Shown here: piece after piece, positions 47,721 through 58,769 of the stretch
How positions within the stretch are numbered: position 1 is the stretch's first letter
Layout of the letters: each line of letters opens with the position of its first letter
DNA from: Stephania yunnanensis
Taxonomy: Eukaryota; Streptophyta; Magnoliopsida; Ranunculales; Menispermaceae
DNA length: 64,000 nt
Reading direction: 5' to 3'
Assembly (NCBI GenBank): GCA_039657365.1
Contig: CM077583.1
Coordinates: forward strand, 50,038,908 to 50,102,907
The notes under the pieces: generated by a model
Databases searched by the model: none
Seen by the model: only the letters and a program-made list of their open reading frames with translations
What the model was told of the DNA's origin: nothing
Program-made: the position numbers and the translations under genes

Positions 47721-48049
47721 AGGACGAAGTGTATTTCTGCCTCTGTTTTTTTTTTAACCCTCAGAGTGGAAGTCGTGACTTGCAGTCACGACTTCCACTC
47801 TGGGGAAATCGTGAGTGGAAATCACGACTTCCCTTAAAACGTGATTTCCACTCACGTTTTCCCCACACCCAGTCACTCACCCCAGTCCCATGTCAGTCCC
47901 ATGTGGCATAAAACTATATAATGGTCTTTCTTTTTCTTTTGAAAACGCATGCAAAGTTTGACAAACTTTTTAGTTAGATATTTTTTTATTTCTCTACAAG
48001 AAAATTGAGAGGTATTATTTATATGGTTGTGAAAACAAGAGATCTGCAA

Positions 48050-48690
48050 AGAAGTGCTCCTATTCAGTTATTTTTACCAATCTTATTAGTTAAGTGTGTG
48101 ATTGCATGTGGCTGAATTGTTTGCTGCTGGAATGGAACCCTCCCATGGTCTGCAAGGGTGCAAAACCTATTTAGCAATGGTGACTAATTACTTATCCAAG
48201 CTGAGGCCAACAATGAGGTCCATATATTGTGGTTGCCATGATGACTCTTCGTCGTCAACATGATGATGATTGGGATGTCGGCTCTTTCTACGACAACCAA
48301 GCTCTAGTGAAACTAGTGACAGGAAGATAACTAAAAGTATTTTGGGAAGGAATTTGTGGTGGTTCTTTAGGCAATGCTAGTTGGGAAGGCAAGCCACATG
48401 AGTGATTGTTGTGTTACAAATTGTAAAGTTCAGCGACTAATGTGTTACAAGTTGCTGACTAAGTGATCATATTGTTATAATCTTAAGTTTAGTGACTAAA
48501 GTATTACAAATTATAAAGTTAGATGACCATTTGTGTAATCTACCCTAATTCACTGCAAAAAAAAAAAAAAAAAAAACTTGCGAATCCCCTGTTCTTTAAG
48601 TATCAATTGGCATTATAACACTGATTGATAAAGCCTATATAACACAGATTGATAAGTGTAGTTTCTGTCCAAATAAAAAAACAAAATACA
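48050..48690 (+). pseudogene. LysM kinase remnant, third copy
   Basis: Starts with intron 6/exon 7 sequence (ATGTGGCTGAATTGTTTGCTG at about 48108, GGAATGGAACCCTCCCATGG). It then jumps to exon 11 (AAGCTGAGGCCAACAATGAGG, about 48199) through the stop codon (SFYDNQALVKLVTGR, ending at 48330), so exons 8-10 are deleted. The 3' flank (48586-48690) also matches the intact gene, interrupted by a half-MITE (48390-48555). Confidence 0.85.
48390..48580. mobile_element. MITE fragment related to 23352-24348 element
   Basis: Carries alternating GTTACAAATTGTAAAGTT / AGCGACTAA / GTGACTAAAGTATTACAAA blocks and ends before a poly-A run (48557-48578). This resembles the arms of the Mutator-type MITE. Boundaries are not defined. 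Confidence 0.45.
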
Positions 48691-49496
48691 ATATTAATTG
48701 ACCCATAACAAACCAGAAGAAATGAAGTACAGGTACATTAGTTTTTCATTATCATGAAGAGTCATGTATGTTGTGGATGAGTCTGTTGCTCCAGTAAATG
48801 GGCCCTAAAATGCAAAGAAATCCAAAATGTACCTTCTATATTGCCAGTTCCACATGTTATGGACAGGTAAAGTAGAATAGGACTTCTGTTCCTTTGTGTC
48901 AGCCTTTTTTTGTTGGCAGACATTGAAAGAAACTATTGTATTTCTCTTCACATGTGCATATATGACGCATGTCCCCACAAATTGCCCAACCACCAAACTT
49001 AGATTCTTTTCGCATAAAATCTACAACAAATATACTCAACAATATTAGCATGTAGCCTAGTATATCTGCACCACACAATATTAGCATGTAGCCTAGTATA
49101 TTTGCACCACATCCACATGGATCTCATTTAACATGAGAGTGGAGATTTATTATTAAGTCCTAGATTGTAAGCAAACAATGATGCAACAAATACTAGGCAT
49201 TCATTTGTTGCATAGAATGATAATACAGCAGATAATACTTAATTCACAACAATGCATTAACACTTCAAGGCAATAAGGAATACAACAGTACATCATACAT
49301 GATTCATACAAAGTACGAAACGACGAAACGAACGAGAAAAACCAAGTCTGCGAGACATTCGCAAAGCCGAGAGGTACAGATTGATAAGCAACAACAATGG
49401 CAACAAGCACACATAGTTTGCCTTATTTTATGTACCAGATACCAGATACTTCATATCATAGATTAATAAACACCATCGTCGACACCACTTCAGTCA
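48691..49496. other. Intergenic DNA and VTC2 3' flank
   Basis: No gene is seen. A short duplication, ACAATATTAGCATGTAGCCTAG, occurs at about 49039-49060 and 49076-49097. The right end includes the VTC2 3' UTR. Confidence 0.6.
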
Positions 49497-51979
49497 CTAC
49501 TGCAGCACGACGCATTCTTGCTTTCCTGCAACCATGGCACGGCGAGGAGCATCAACCGGTTTATCCAATTCGGAATCTTCTTCCAAGCTTGAAACACTCC
49601 CATTTCCATCGAAGTCTATCGATTCAAATATAAGAGCTTTCACTTCTTCGAAACGCGCTTCAGAGAGTGACACCTCTGCGAGAAGGCGCCATGCATTTCC
49701 TTCGGATGCTTCTTCATAATCCAGCTTCCTCTTTAACACAATGTGGCCACTGATCTCCCACACTGCTGGGTTCACTTGAGTGTCCAGAAGCTCAGCACTC
49801 ACTTCGCCAAGAGCTTGTTTTTCAGCGTAACGCTGACCACAACAAAATTGAAAACAAAGTTACAATCAGAGACTGTCCTCGGAAAAAATGACGATTGCAA
49901 CATGAAAATATTAGCAACCGGAGTGTTAATCCCATCAAAACATGGAATGATAGTAGAATCAATAATCACCTGAGGCAAGAGAAAGATCCTTCTCCCAGAA
50001 TCGGAGATGAGAACGTTATAAGGAACGTTGTTATCCTGAAGGCAAATACACGAGTCGGACACAATGTTCGATAGATCTTCAACAGAATTGCCGCCCTCGA
50101 ATACAAGACCTCTAACCGGATAATTCAACAGTTCTGAGATCTTCACACCATCATCAGTGATAATTATCTTGCGGGTAGGAGCCTTCTCCATAGGAAAGGG
50201 CACAGCCAAATAATATGCCTGTCACATGAAACAACCATTCCCATCACAAAATAATCAATTATGAATCACTAAACCAATAATTTCAGTTCATTTCATAGAC
50301 TAATCTGAAAATATAAGAAAGGGAAGGAACCTGGAAGTGAAGATGATTAATGGTCGCAAATGCACCCAAGCTGTTATAGCCCAATCGGAAGTAGGGACTA
50401 TTCGCTTCAGCAGCCATGTGAAGAGCAAGCAAGAAGCTCTTGCGATCAATCATCTGTGGCAAGCGCTCGAGAATTCGAGGGATTAAAAGCACATGCCCAT
50501 ACTCAATAGGGCTCACCTGTTAATTCAAAATATGCACATGTAAATAAGTTAATCTCAATGTTATGTCAATCTGTCAAAGCATACAATTCAATAAGGATGA
50601 AAATAATGTTCTATCTGTCTCTCTCTATCAGAATTGTATAATTAATTTATGTTCACTGAGCTGCTGCTAAATCAAGTCATTCATAATCATAAACATGGAA
50701 ATCACACTTACATTAATGGCGACAACACTAGGGGAGCTTTCAACGTCAATTGGAGCACTTGGGATGAACATAGCTTCATCACCGCAGCTCTCCTCAAACT
50801 GGAAAAGCACTTCCTCTTGCCCGACTTTAGTGAAATTGAACTTGCTTTCATCGAAGGGCTGAAGAACCTTATCAACCCTGAATTCTGTTGGGCGCTTCTT
50901 AAGGTGGCGCCCTTCATTCAGCTGAGCAATGAAGCCAAACTCGCCCGGAATCACCTGAATACAATAAACCCAAAATGAATTGACACTACATGAATTTCAC
51001 AGCGAACCTTTGATTCAAAAACAACCATTTTCAAGTTAGAGAAACGGCGATGAAATCAATACCTTAGTCTCGCAGGCAGTGACGTCGTAGCGGAAGAGCC
51101 CTCTTTGCATTCGATCCTCCCACTGCACACGAATTCGAATTAATTTCAACAACACAAGGACTCGCCCACCGAATTTGAATACGAAAGATGAACCACAACA
51201 AAATATGAAATTGGGAGATCAATCTTCACCTCTCCAAGAAGGAGCGAGTCGAGAAAGGGCACAGGCGCTTCGCCTTTCTCCCCAACAGGGTACTTTCCAT
51301 TCGCAACGCTCTTCGCCCTCTTGAAGGCATACAGAGGGAGCCTAGCTCCTACTCACCATAACCAAGCTCCCAAATCAAAACCCACAATTCAAACACCCCA
51401 AAATCCTCCAAACAAGAAAACAATTCACAACACAACAAAGCCAAAAAGAGAAATCAATCACGCAATCCAAACTTGCCAATCATATAACTTAAAATCCAAG
51501 TTTTTTTCTCTTGAATCAGACAACATTTACCTTGAATACATAAATTCAAGTACCCTAAAATCAATCCAAAAATCCTACAAGCCAACCTCATAAATCATAA
51601 ACCCACAACTCAAACATCCAAAAAAAAATGTCAAAAACACAAATTTTTCATGAATCAGGCAAAATCCACCTTGAATACAGCATTTCAAGTAACATAAAAT
51701 CAATCCAAAATCCCAATTAGGCAAACACATAAATCAAAACCCATAATCCAAATACCAAGATTGAACTTTCAAAATGCAAGTTTTTCACAGAACAATCAAC
51801 CGAACAAATAAAAACCCTAAATTTATTTCTTGAGTCCGACAGAAATTACCTTGAATACAGCAATTCCGGAGGCAATTCCGGCCACACCCACCCTGGCGGG
51901 CGCCGCCGCTCTCCTCCTCCCCGTCCTTCTGGAAGTTGGACACCATAGTAGGAACCCTCTTGATCTTCAGCATCTCCAT
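49497..51979 (-). CDS. VTC2: GDP-L-galactose phosphorylase (VTC2/GGP)
   Basis: Enzyme of the first committed step of plant ascorbate synthesis: GDP-L-galactose + phosphate to L-galactose-1-phosphate + GDP. Seven minus-strand exons join in frame with GT..AG introns: 51979-51850, 51348-51230, 51122-51063, 50954-50712, 50516-50331, 50218-49970, 49832-49497, giving 440 aa (Arabidopsis VTC2 is 442). Recognised blocks: MLKIKRVPT at the start, CGRNCL, LGEWEDRMQRGLFRYDVTAC, FNFTKVGQEE, SPIEYGHVLLIPR, the HIT-type catalytic NHLHFQ (His242 and His244), GVKISELLNYPVRGLVFEGG, NPAVWEISGH and a C-terminal ECVVLQ. Two in-frame ATGs exist (51979 and 51973); the first is taken. No lesions are seen. The leader carries a non-AUG uORF and a TATA box. 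It stands alone, downstream of the kinase remnants. Confidence 0.96.
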
Positions 51980-52003
51980 CTCCAAATCTCTCAATCTCTC
52001 AAA

Positions 52004-52007
<4 letters not shown>

Positions 52008-52047
<40 letters not shown>

Positions 52048-52055
52048 TTCTCTCA
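52008..52055. repeat. CT/GA microsatellite in VTC2 leader
   Basis: (CT)n with interruptions on the plus strand. In the VTC2 mRNA it is a GA-rich tract between the uORF stop and the main ATG. Confidence 0.9.
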
Positions 52056-52086
52056 AAATCTAATATCTAAGAAAACAAACTAAACC

Positions 52087-52302
52087 CTAAAACAGAACAA
52101 AAGCAGAGGAAACGCTAACAACAACAACAACAGAGAGGGAACCACCACCGGCGAGGAATAGAAGGTCCGAAGGGCTGCCTCCCTCAGAAGGCAACGCTCC
52201 ACGCCCACCGTGCGGCGAAGGTGTGCTGCTCTCCACTACACAGCCCTTTCGTCGGACAGCCCGGACATGAATGAAAGGCCGGATCGCCTTGGATATAGCC
52301 GT
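52087..52302 (-). promoter_or_regulatory. Non-AUG (ACG) upstream ORF of VTC2
   Basis: In VTC2/GGP mRNAs a conserved uORF beginning at ACG represses translation when ascorbate is high. Here the minus strand has an open frame with an ACG in a strong context (ATCACGG, start at 52302), 71 codons long, ending TAG at 52089-52087. It contains the glycine/serine-rich core GRGALPSEGGSPSDLLFLAG. No ATG occurs in this frame between the preceding in-frame TGA and the ACG. It ends 107 bases before the main ATG. Identity of the peptide with the known conserved uORF is from memory of the family; the frame and start context are read directly. A 5' UTR intron is possible but not evident. Confidence 0.82.
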
Positions 52303-52514
52303 GATGTCAACAACTCTGCTCACACCGGGTCTTACCCCCCTGAATCAATCAAACGACAAACCCTCGAAAACCCTTCTCCCTCGATCAGATTCCTCAACCG
52401 GGTACCTCTCAGATCCTCGATCAGATCGAAATCCAAGTAGAATTTCAGAAATCTTTCTCGCTTGCTCTGTTTGTTTGGTTTCAAGTGGTGAGAAAAACAA
52501 TGAGAAGAGAGAGA

Positions 52515-52521
52515 TTATATA
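52515..52521 (-). promoter_or_regulatory. VTC2 TATA box
   Basis: TATATAA on the minus strand, about 213 bases upstream of the uORF ACG. This places the mRNA start near 52485. Confidence 0.6.
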
Positions 52522-52529
52522 GAAGAACA

Positions 52530-54539
52530 AGTGGACGTGGATTGAGTTATTGTATTAGTGGTTCAGGGCTTTCCCTGCGGTACAAGCATGCTCAGTTTTA
52601 CTGTCTTCAAACGTACAATTATTGACGCTGTTACACCCCTCTCAATCTGGTCCACGTCTTGTTGCTCTCTTTCAAGGCTAAAAGTTTTAAAATTATTTTT
52701 TAGCGAAATTTCAAATTTGACTCTCTTAAATGAGAAATTGGGGTTTGAGGGCTACCTTGCTTATGTGGCATAATAGTGCCCGTATACGGGATTAATTAGT
52801 GCAGTTAACGTAACACCAGATAAAAACCTTTCTTTTTGAAAAAAAAATAAATTTTAATTCTAAGGGCATCTTCAATGCATTATACCAAAATAATTTAAAA
52901 GTAAAAATACCAAAAAAAAAAAAAACTATTTCTTTCTCCAACCAATTACACTATATTTTACACCAAATTGTCTAATCCTTTTTCTTTATTTTTTCTTTTT
53001 ATTTCAAATTGCGGAACTCAACCAAAATAATAAAAACAAACATTAAACATTTTAGGTCATCAAAAAGACTTCACTCCAAAAGGATGTTGAACTACAGTGT
53101 TGCACTATATATATATAGACTACGACATTGTAGCTCCATACCAAAATGATGTGAATTTTGGTGTTGAATTGAAAATCGATCCAATACTATAGGGAGTATC
53201 CGACAAGACCTCGTGAGATTAGATAAATATCAAAAATTAAAAGTTTAGATGCCTGAAAAAAAAAACCTACGATTCCACAACCCTCATGGTTACGTTCCAT
53301 ACATAATAAGTAAACACACTCACATATGAAGTAATGCTTGAAATGCAAGCCTACACATCCCAATGTGCTTAAACATCTTCATCAAAGTATGCAACATAGG
53401 CAAGTATTTAGGTGAGTGTGTTCATCAAATAAATATAATGTAACTTTTGATTAATTGTTGAGATCTAACTATTTTAACCCACTTTAAACACGCCCAATTT
53501 GCCCCGCACTAATTAAAAGTCCCTAAAATGCACATAATTTTGCACGCATTAATTGGAAGTCCCTAAAACGCACGTTAAGTTTCGTGTGCTTATTGATACA
53601 CACTCATTGGTGTAACAATCAAAAGTCACAATTAAAAAGCGTGACAAATTTACGTGCCCAAAGTAGATTTATTGAAAATAATTTTTAAAGTTTTTAAAAT
53701 AGATTTGCATACTATTGTTACAACTTTACCATTAATGAATCCTAGATACACATTGAAATGTTCATGCACACATTTAGATACATGATCGAATAGATCGAAA
53801 TTGTAACAAAAGTACGGATACTCTGGCATTTTTCTTAATTTATTTTTTTTGTGAATTTTTTTCTTTGTTTTTTCTCAATCGTACGGAAGGTGTAGGGCCG
53901 CGACGAATGAACCTAGATCCTGTGTTCTAGTGACTCGATTGTTAAACGGCTTCTGTATCTCTGCGGTATGGACATCGATTTTCGGTCCAGCGGCAAATGA
54001 GAGAGTGGCACGTAGTGCTGGTATTGTGCGGCAGGCAATGTACGTGACGTGGAGGCCTGTATTGGTTGAAAGGCTTGGTGGTCTTGGGCACAACGTTCGC
54101 AGTTACGTGTACATTTGATAAGTCCAAATTTGGCTAATAATTAAAAAAATTAATTGTTGTCAAATTCGAGTGCCAAAAAAAAAAAATGTGTTGTTTGTTT
54201 CCTCAAAAATAAAAAAAATAAAAATTGTCATGATTTGGCTACAACTTTGAATTATTGTCAAAATTTGTCAAAATTTAACTATTAAGGTCGATTACAAGAA
54301 AAATGTTCAATAGTAAAAAAATAGTTTCTCAAAAAAGTTTTTCTCAGCAAATCTATCTATACTATTATAATAGCAAACCAGAAATGATTAACCGTGAAGC
54401 TTTTATGGCTAAAACTTTCAATAATGCCTCTAAGTGTTTTGACACAAATATTCAAATTAGTTTTCAGTTTCCTAACAAAGTGGGATTTTATGATTTTTTC
54501 TTTCTCCTCCTCCTTTTTTTTCTCTTTCATCCACCTCTC
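52530..54539. other. Intergenic DNA upstream of VTC2
   Basis: Mostly AT-rich without genes. At 52863 a GGGCATCTTCAATGCATTATACC start preceded by TAA resembles a Tourist-type MITE end, but no matching right end was found. A GC-richer island at 53880-54120 has an open frame (53930-54118, +) ending GGLGHNVRSYV. This recalls a zinc knuckle with its cysteines lost, and is probably a gene or transposon scrap. Confidence 0.4.
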
Positions 54540-55668
54540 GGCTCTGTTTGGCAAGGCTAGATGATAGCCGATAAACTAGCTGATAGCTGATAATTTAGCT
54601 GATAGCTAATAATCTACTATCAGTATGAATAAAAACCGATAATCTAGTTGATCAACTAAAAATTATTTGGAATGATAGTTGATTGATTAGCTGATAAATG
54701 TAAGATGACAATAAATGACATATGACACAATTAAATATATTAATTATAGAATCATATAATGAATTGTTATAAATAACTCTGTATTTTATTTACAAAATAC
54801 AAATTAATACCATAAAATAATTTATATTATTTAGAAAACTAAATTATGTGTGTCCATAAACGCTTACATGAAAATAACTCTATATTAATTTATAAGAATT
54901 CGCAAAAAAATAAACACATATAAATAAAATACAATAAACGACTTGGATAACTATACATATACATAACGCATCATCCATAATTGGGAAATAATGTTATTGC
55001 GAATATTCTTCATTTCTAGAGAAGTCTCTCTATAACTTAAAAAAATAGTGGATTAGTAAAAATTAAAAATTAAAAATATGTAGGATATTCCACCACTCGA
55101 GCACTACATTTAAAAATATTTTTATACTCTACATTGTTAAAACTTATTTAATATGTAATAAATATCTAACAAGATTATCTATAATTAAGAAATTAATGTG
55201 TAATAATTTTTAATTTTAGTGAAATTCTTTGTTTTATAATATTTAGTTAATTATTAATCACTATTTTTTCATAAACAATATCAAGCTATATGTTAATTTT
55301 AAATTCAATAAGTTTTAATAACGTATTATATAACTCTTGGTCTAGCCTAGAAGAGCTTGAAATGCTGGTTTCGCCTCTACCAACTCTACTATAGTATAAT
55401 CACGGGGTATAAATATTCGAGGGTTTGTTTAAGTCTTACGTATTTTGTTTCCACTAATTTTCAAGGGCATTAATTTATTAATATCGTAAAAATAAGGGTA
55501 TAATCGCGAGAAAAAATTCAAACGACGGATTTTCGGTTCAAACGCATTTCAATTGGGAGCTTATCATCTAGATTATTTTTAAAATAAGCTACAAACTAAA
55601 TAAAGCTAAACAAATAAACTAGCTTATCAGCTAGCTGATAAGCTAGTTCGTGTTTACCAAACAGAGCC
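54540..55668. mobile_element. TIR element, GGCTCTGTTTGG termini
   Basis: A 1129-bp block starts GGCTCTGTTTGGCAAG and ends ACCAAACAGAGCC, so perfect 12-base terminal inverted repeats are present. AGCTGATA/TATCAGCT blocks recur inside both ends (about 54560-54620; 55619-55648). The flanks are CACCTCTC and TCTCTCTC, perhaps an 8-bp duplication in a CT-rich target. There is no transposase. Most like a non-autonomous hAT element. Confidence 0.7.
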
Positions 55669-56109
55669 TCTCTCTCCCTTTTTTTCTCTCTATCCTCTAT
55701 GTTTCTTTTTGTATATCTCCTTCACATTTTTTTCTCTCTCCCCTCCACAATTCTCTCTCTCCACTCTATTCATGCTTTCTTCTCTTTTTGTAACATACAT
55801 GTGTTTATTTTATTGAAAACCACTTTCTTCTTCAAAATCATAGTGCCTCCTCTCTTTAAAAAAAAAAAAAAAAAAAAAAAAGAAAAAAAAAGTCATCTAT
55901 CTCTCCATTTCTCCACCCACGTGTTCGATTCAATAAAAAAATTTTATGATTTGCTATTGGGTTCGGTGGTCTCCTTGAAGACAACCATTCATTTTATTTT
56001 ATATTTGTGGTAATGTATATATCATAAACTCAATTTCCAATTTTTCTTTCTTATTTCTTTTATTGGACGTGAACATACTTAGAACAACTATAAATTTTTT
56101 TTTTTAATA
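55669..56109. other. CT-rich and poly-A intergenic DNA
   Basis: No gene is seen. A CT-rich stretch (55669-55790) and a poly-A run (55858-55880) are present; the open frame across them is low-complexity. Confidence 0.6.
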
Positions 56110-57190
56110 GTTCTTTTCACTTTTCATGATGAGTGAATTAACTCTAATAGTGAGAAACACTTCTCTTTTTCTTAATCTTATCAATTGAGTTTATTTCTAT
56201 TTTAATCATAAGTATTGATTATATTTTTTTTTAGTAATAATGTTTGTGAATTAATTTTGTTTTATATTTTATTTTCTTAAATGTGGAAAATTCGAAGCTT
56301 CAAATACATGCTTGGGATTAAAATCTCAAAAAATCAATTTAGTTTGTGAATTACTAGGTTTAATTTGTGAATTTTGTTTGTGAATTATTTGTGAATAATG
56401 TTTATTTTCTTAGACATGAAAAATCCAAAGCTTCAAATACTTGCTTTGCGAATTTTGTTTATGAATTATTTGTATAAATTACAAAAAAACTTTCCTTTTA
56501 TTTGTTTCACCACACCTTTTCATGATGAGTGAATTAATTCTAATTATGACAAATAATTCTTCTTTTTTAATCTTATCAATTGGATTGATTTCTACTTGAA
56601 TTTTATGTATTGTGTATATTTTTTTCCTAATTGATAATATTTGTCAAAAAAAATTATTTTCTTATACATTGAAAATTCAAAGCTTCTTTTTATTGTCATA
56701 AGAAAAATTTAAAGCTTCAAATACTTGCTTTAGATTAAATTCTCAAAAAATTAATTTTGTTTGCGAATTACTTGCTTCAATTTGTGGATTTTGTTTGTTA
56801 ATTATTTGTGAATAATGTTTATTTCCTTATAGATGGAAAATGAAAGCTTCAAATACTTGCTTTGTGATTTTTTTTTAATTATTAAGAATTTTATTTTCAT
56901 TTGTTTCACCACATCTTCTCATAATTACTGAATTAATTCCAATATTAACAAATACTTCTCTTTTTTAATTTTATAAATTGGGTTGATTACTACTTCAATA
57001 TTGCGTATTTTTTTAGTAATAATGGTTGTGAATAATGCTTATTTTCTTAGACATGGAATATTTAAAATTCTTTTTTTGTCATAAGAAAATTCAAAGCTTC
57101 ATATACTTGCTTTGGATTCAAATCTCAAAAATTTAATTTTGGTTGTGAATTACTTGCTTCTATTTGTGATTTTTAAGGATTGTATCAACT
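56110..57190. repeat. Tandem array of about 395-bp units
   Basis: About 2.7 head-to-tail units. Landmarks recur at matching spacing: TCATGATGAGTGAATTA at about 56124 and 56519, decayed at 56917; TTAATCTTATCAATTG; AAAGCTTCAAATACTTGCTT (several times); TTTGTGAATTA. Units differ by small indels, so the array is old. Confidence 0.8.
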
Positions 57191-57297
57191 AACCTCATAG
57201 AGGTGAATTTGATACCTACAATTGTTTATGTCCCTTGAGTTTTGCATTGTACAAAAAAATGTATGCATGCATGGGCATCTCAATGTTTGTAATTAAG

Positions 57298-58769
57298 GTG
57301 GCAAACAGGGGCGAATCCAGGATTTTTGATAGCCCTGGGCTATAAATATTTTTTAAATTATTATTTTTATATATTATTATGTATACTTTAAATAAATTAT
57401 ACCACAATATATATATATGCCACAATATAAGGTCTCATGGTTATCCTTAAAAGAAAAAAAATGTCTCCTTAAATATTAAAGTCGTGAAAACTTTCTTTTT
57501 ATTCTCCTAATTCAATCAACGTAAATATTATATGATCAAAGATATAAAAAAACATGTGAATCATAAAAATAAAATAAAAACGGACTAATGTTGCTAATTT
57601 ATATACATAATAAATTAAGTTTTTATCTTAATTATACATTTTTCTTAACTGAAGGCATACATAGACCATTGGGTTTTTAGATAGACATTTAAAAAATAGC
57701 CTTGTGCCCGATCTATGTGAAACCCCCTAATCCTTATCCCGAGTCCGAAGTTTAGAACACCTTGACCTATTAGAACTCATTTACTTAACTTTCTTAATCT
57801 AAAAGTACCGACGCAACCTTTATTTGACTATTTTTTGTTTGCCATAACAAATTCAATTTCCAAAAAATTTAATTCCAGCATTATATGGACAATTTTTATA
57901 GTGCTTTTCTAACCTATTACAATTTGAGTTGGGACATAATTAGAGGGAAGGTGATTGAACTTGGATGTGGTAAAATGAGTGAGATTAACTTGAACTTCTA
58001 CATGTTAATGATTTATTGCCTCTTTATATGGGAAATGATGGTAAGGCTCCGAGAAGTCTTATCTTTATATCTAACGCATTTTACCGGCTAACTTCATTTT
58101 CATCCATTTGGACATTCATTACTAGACATCAAATCAACAGATTATGTTGAATTGTATAAAAATATGAGATTTTTAACAACGTAGTTATACAATCAATCTC
58201 TTTCTTATAAAAAAAACCCAACTAACAAAACATCAAAAACCAACAAGTTAAGAAAAATCACGAACTAGTATATATTTTTGCTCAATGATTTCCACATTAA
58301 AAAAATATCCCTTCAAAAAAAGACATACAAAAAAAAAAAATCTATGAACTAACATACATCTTTGCTCGCACTTTGTAAAAGAACCGTTAATCTAACCTCG
58401 TAATATAGTGTAATCTAATGAAAAAATAAATGTGGAGCAACGAAATTAATCTCAAAGAGAAGGATTGGTTTCTTCAAACACAAAAAGAATAGAGGTAGAA
58501 GACACAAGACAATAGAATTTGAAAAGATATTGCTCCAAAAAACTTCAAAAAATGTAAAGAACTTACATTCGGTGAGTGTGAGAATGGCGCGAATGTGCCG
58601 AGAGGCTTTTTTTGTCGTGCGTTCATTTTGGTCGTATGTGCGTTGCTAATTTTTTGATTCTTAACGTAGGGTTTGAGAGATTTTTGGGATGGGCTCAAAT
58701 GTGTTTTTGGGCTTAAAGAAAAAAAATTTGGGCCTTGCCCTGGGCTGTAGATACGCCACTGGTGGCAAA
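57298..58769. mobile_element. hAT-type non-autonomous element with perfect TSD
   Basis: A 1456-bp element (57306-58761) is flanked by GTGGCAAA on both sides (57298-57305 and 58762-58769). It starts CAGGGGCGAATCCAGG; its right end, reverse-complemented, starts CAGTGGCGTATCTACAG. These are hAT-type ends. No transposase is recognised. Confidence 0.9.

Larger units (their letters stand above)
41817..47924 (-). mobile_element. Mutator-like element (MULE) carrying transposase and PMD genes
   Basis: About 6.08 kb (41829-47912) between copies of the direct repeat ACTATATAATGG (41817-41828 and 47913-47924). MULE duplications are 9-11 bp, so one or two bases are probably chance. Long inverted arms match at 41929-42099 and 47730-47910; the left arm has about 100 extra bases at its tip. 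Each arm contains a perfect 41-base palindrome (42022-42062; 47762-47802) and a second hairpin, CGTGAGTGGAAATCACG with its complement. All recognised genes read on the minus strand: transposase first, plant mobile domain after it. Frameshifts suggest it is no longer autonomous. Confidence 0.9.

Noticed and set aside
52863..53200. Tourist-type MITE starting GGGCATCTTCAATG
   Set aside because: Only one end is seen; no matching inverted end or TAA duplication on the right.
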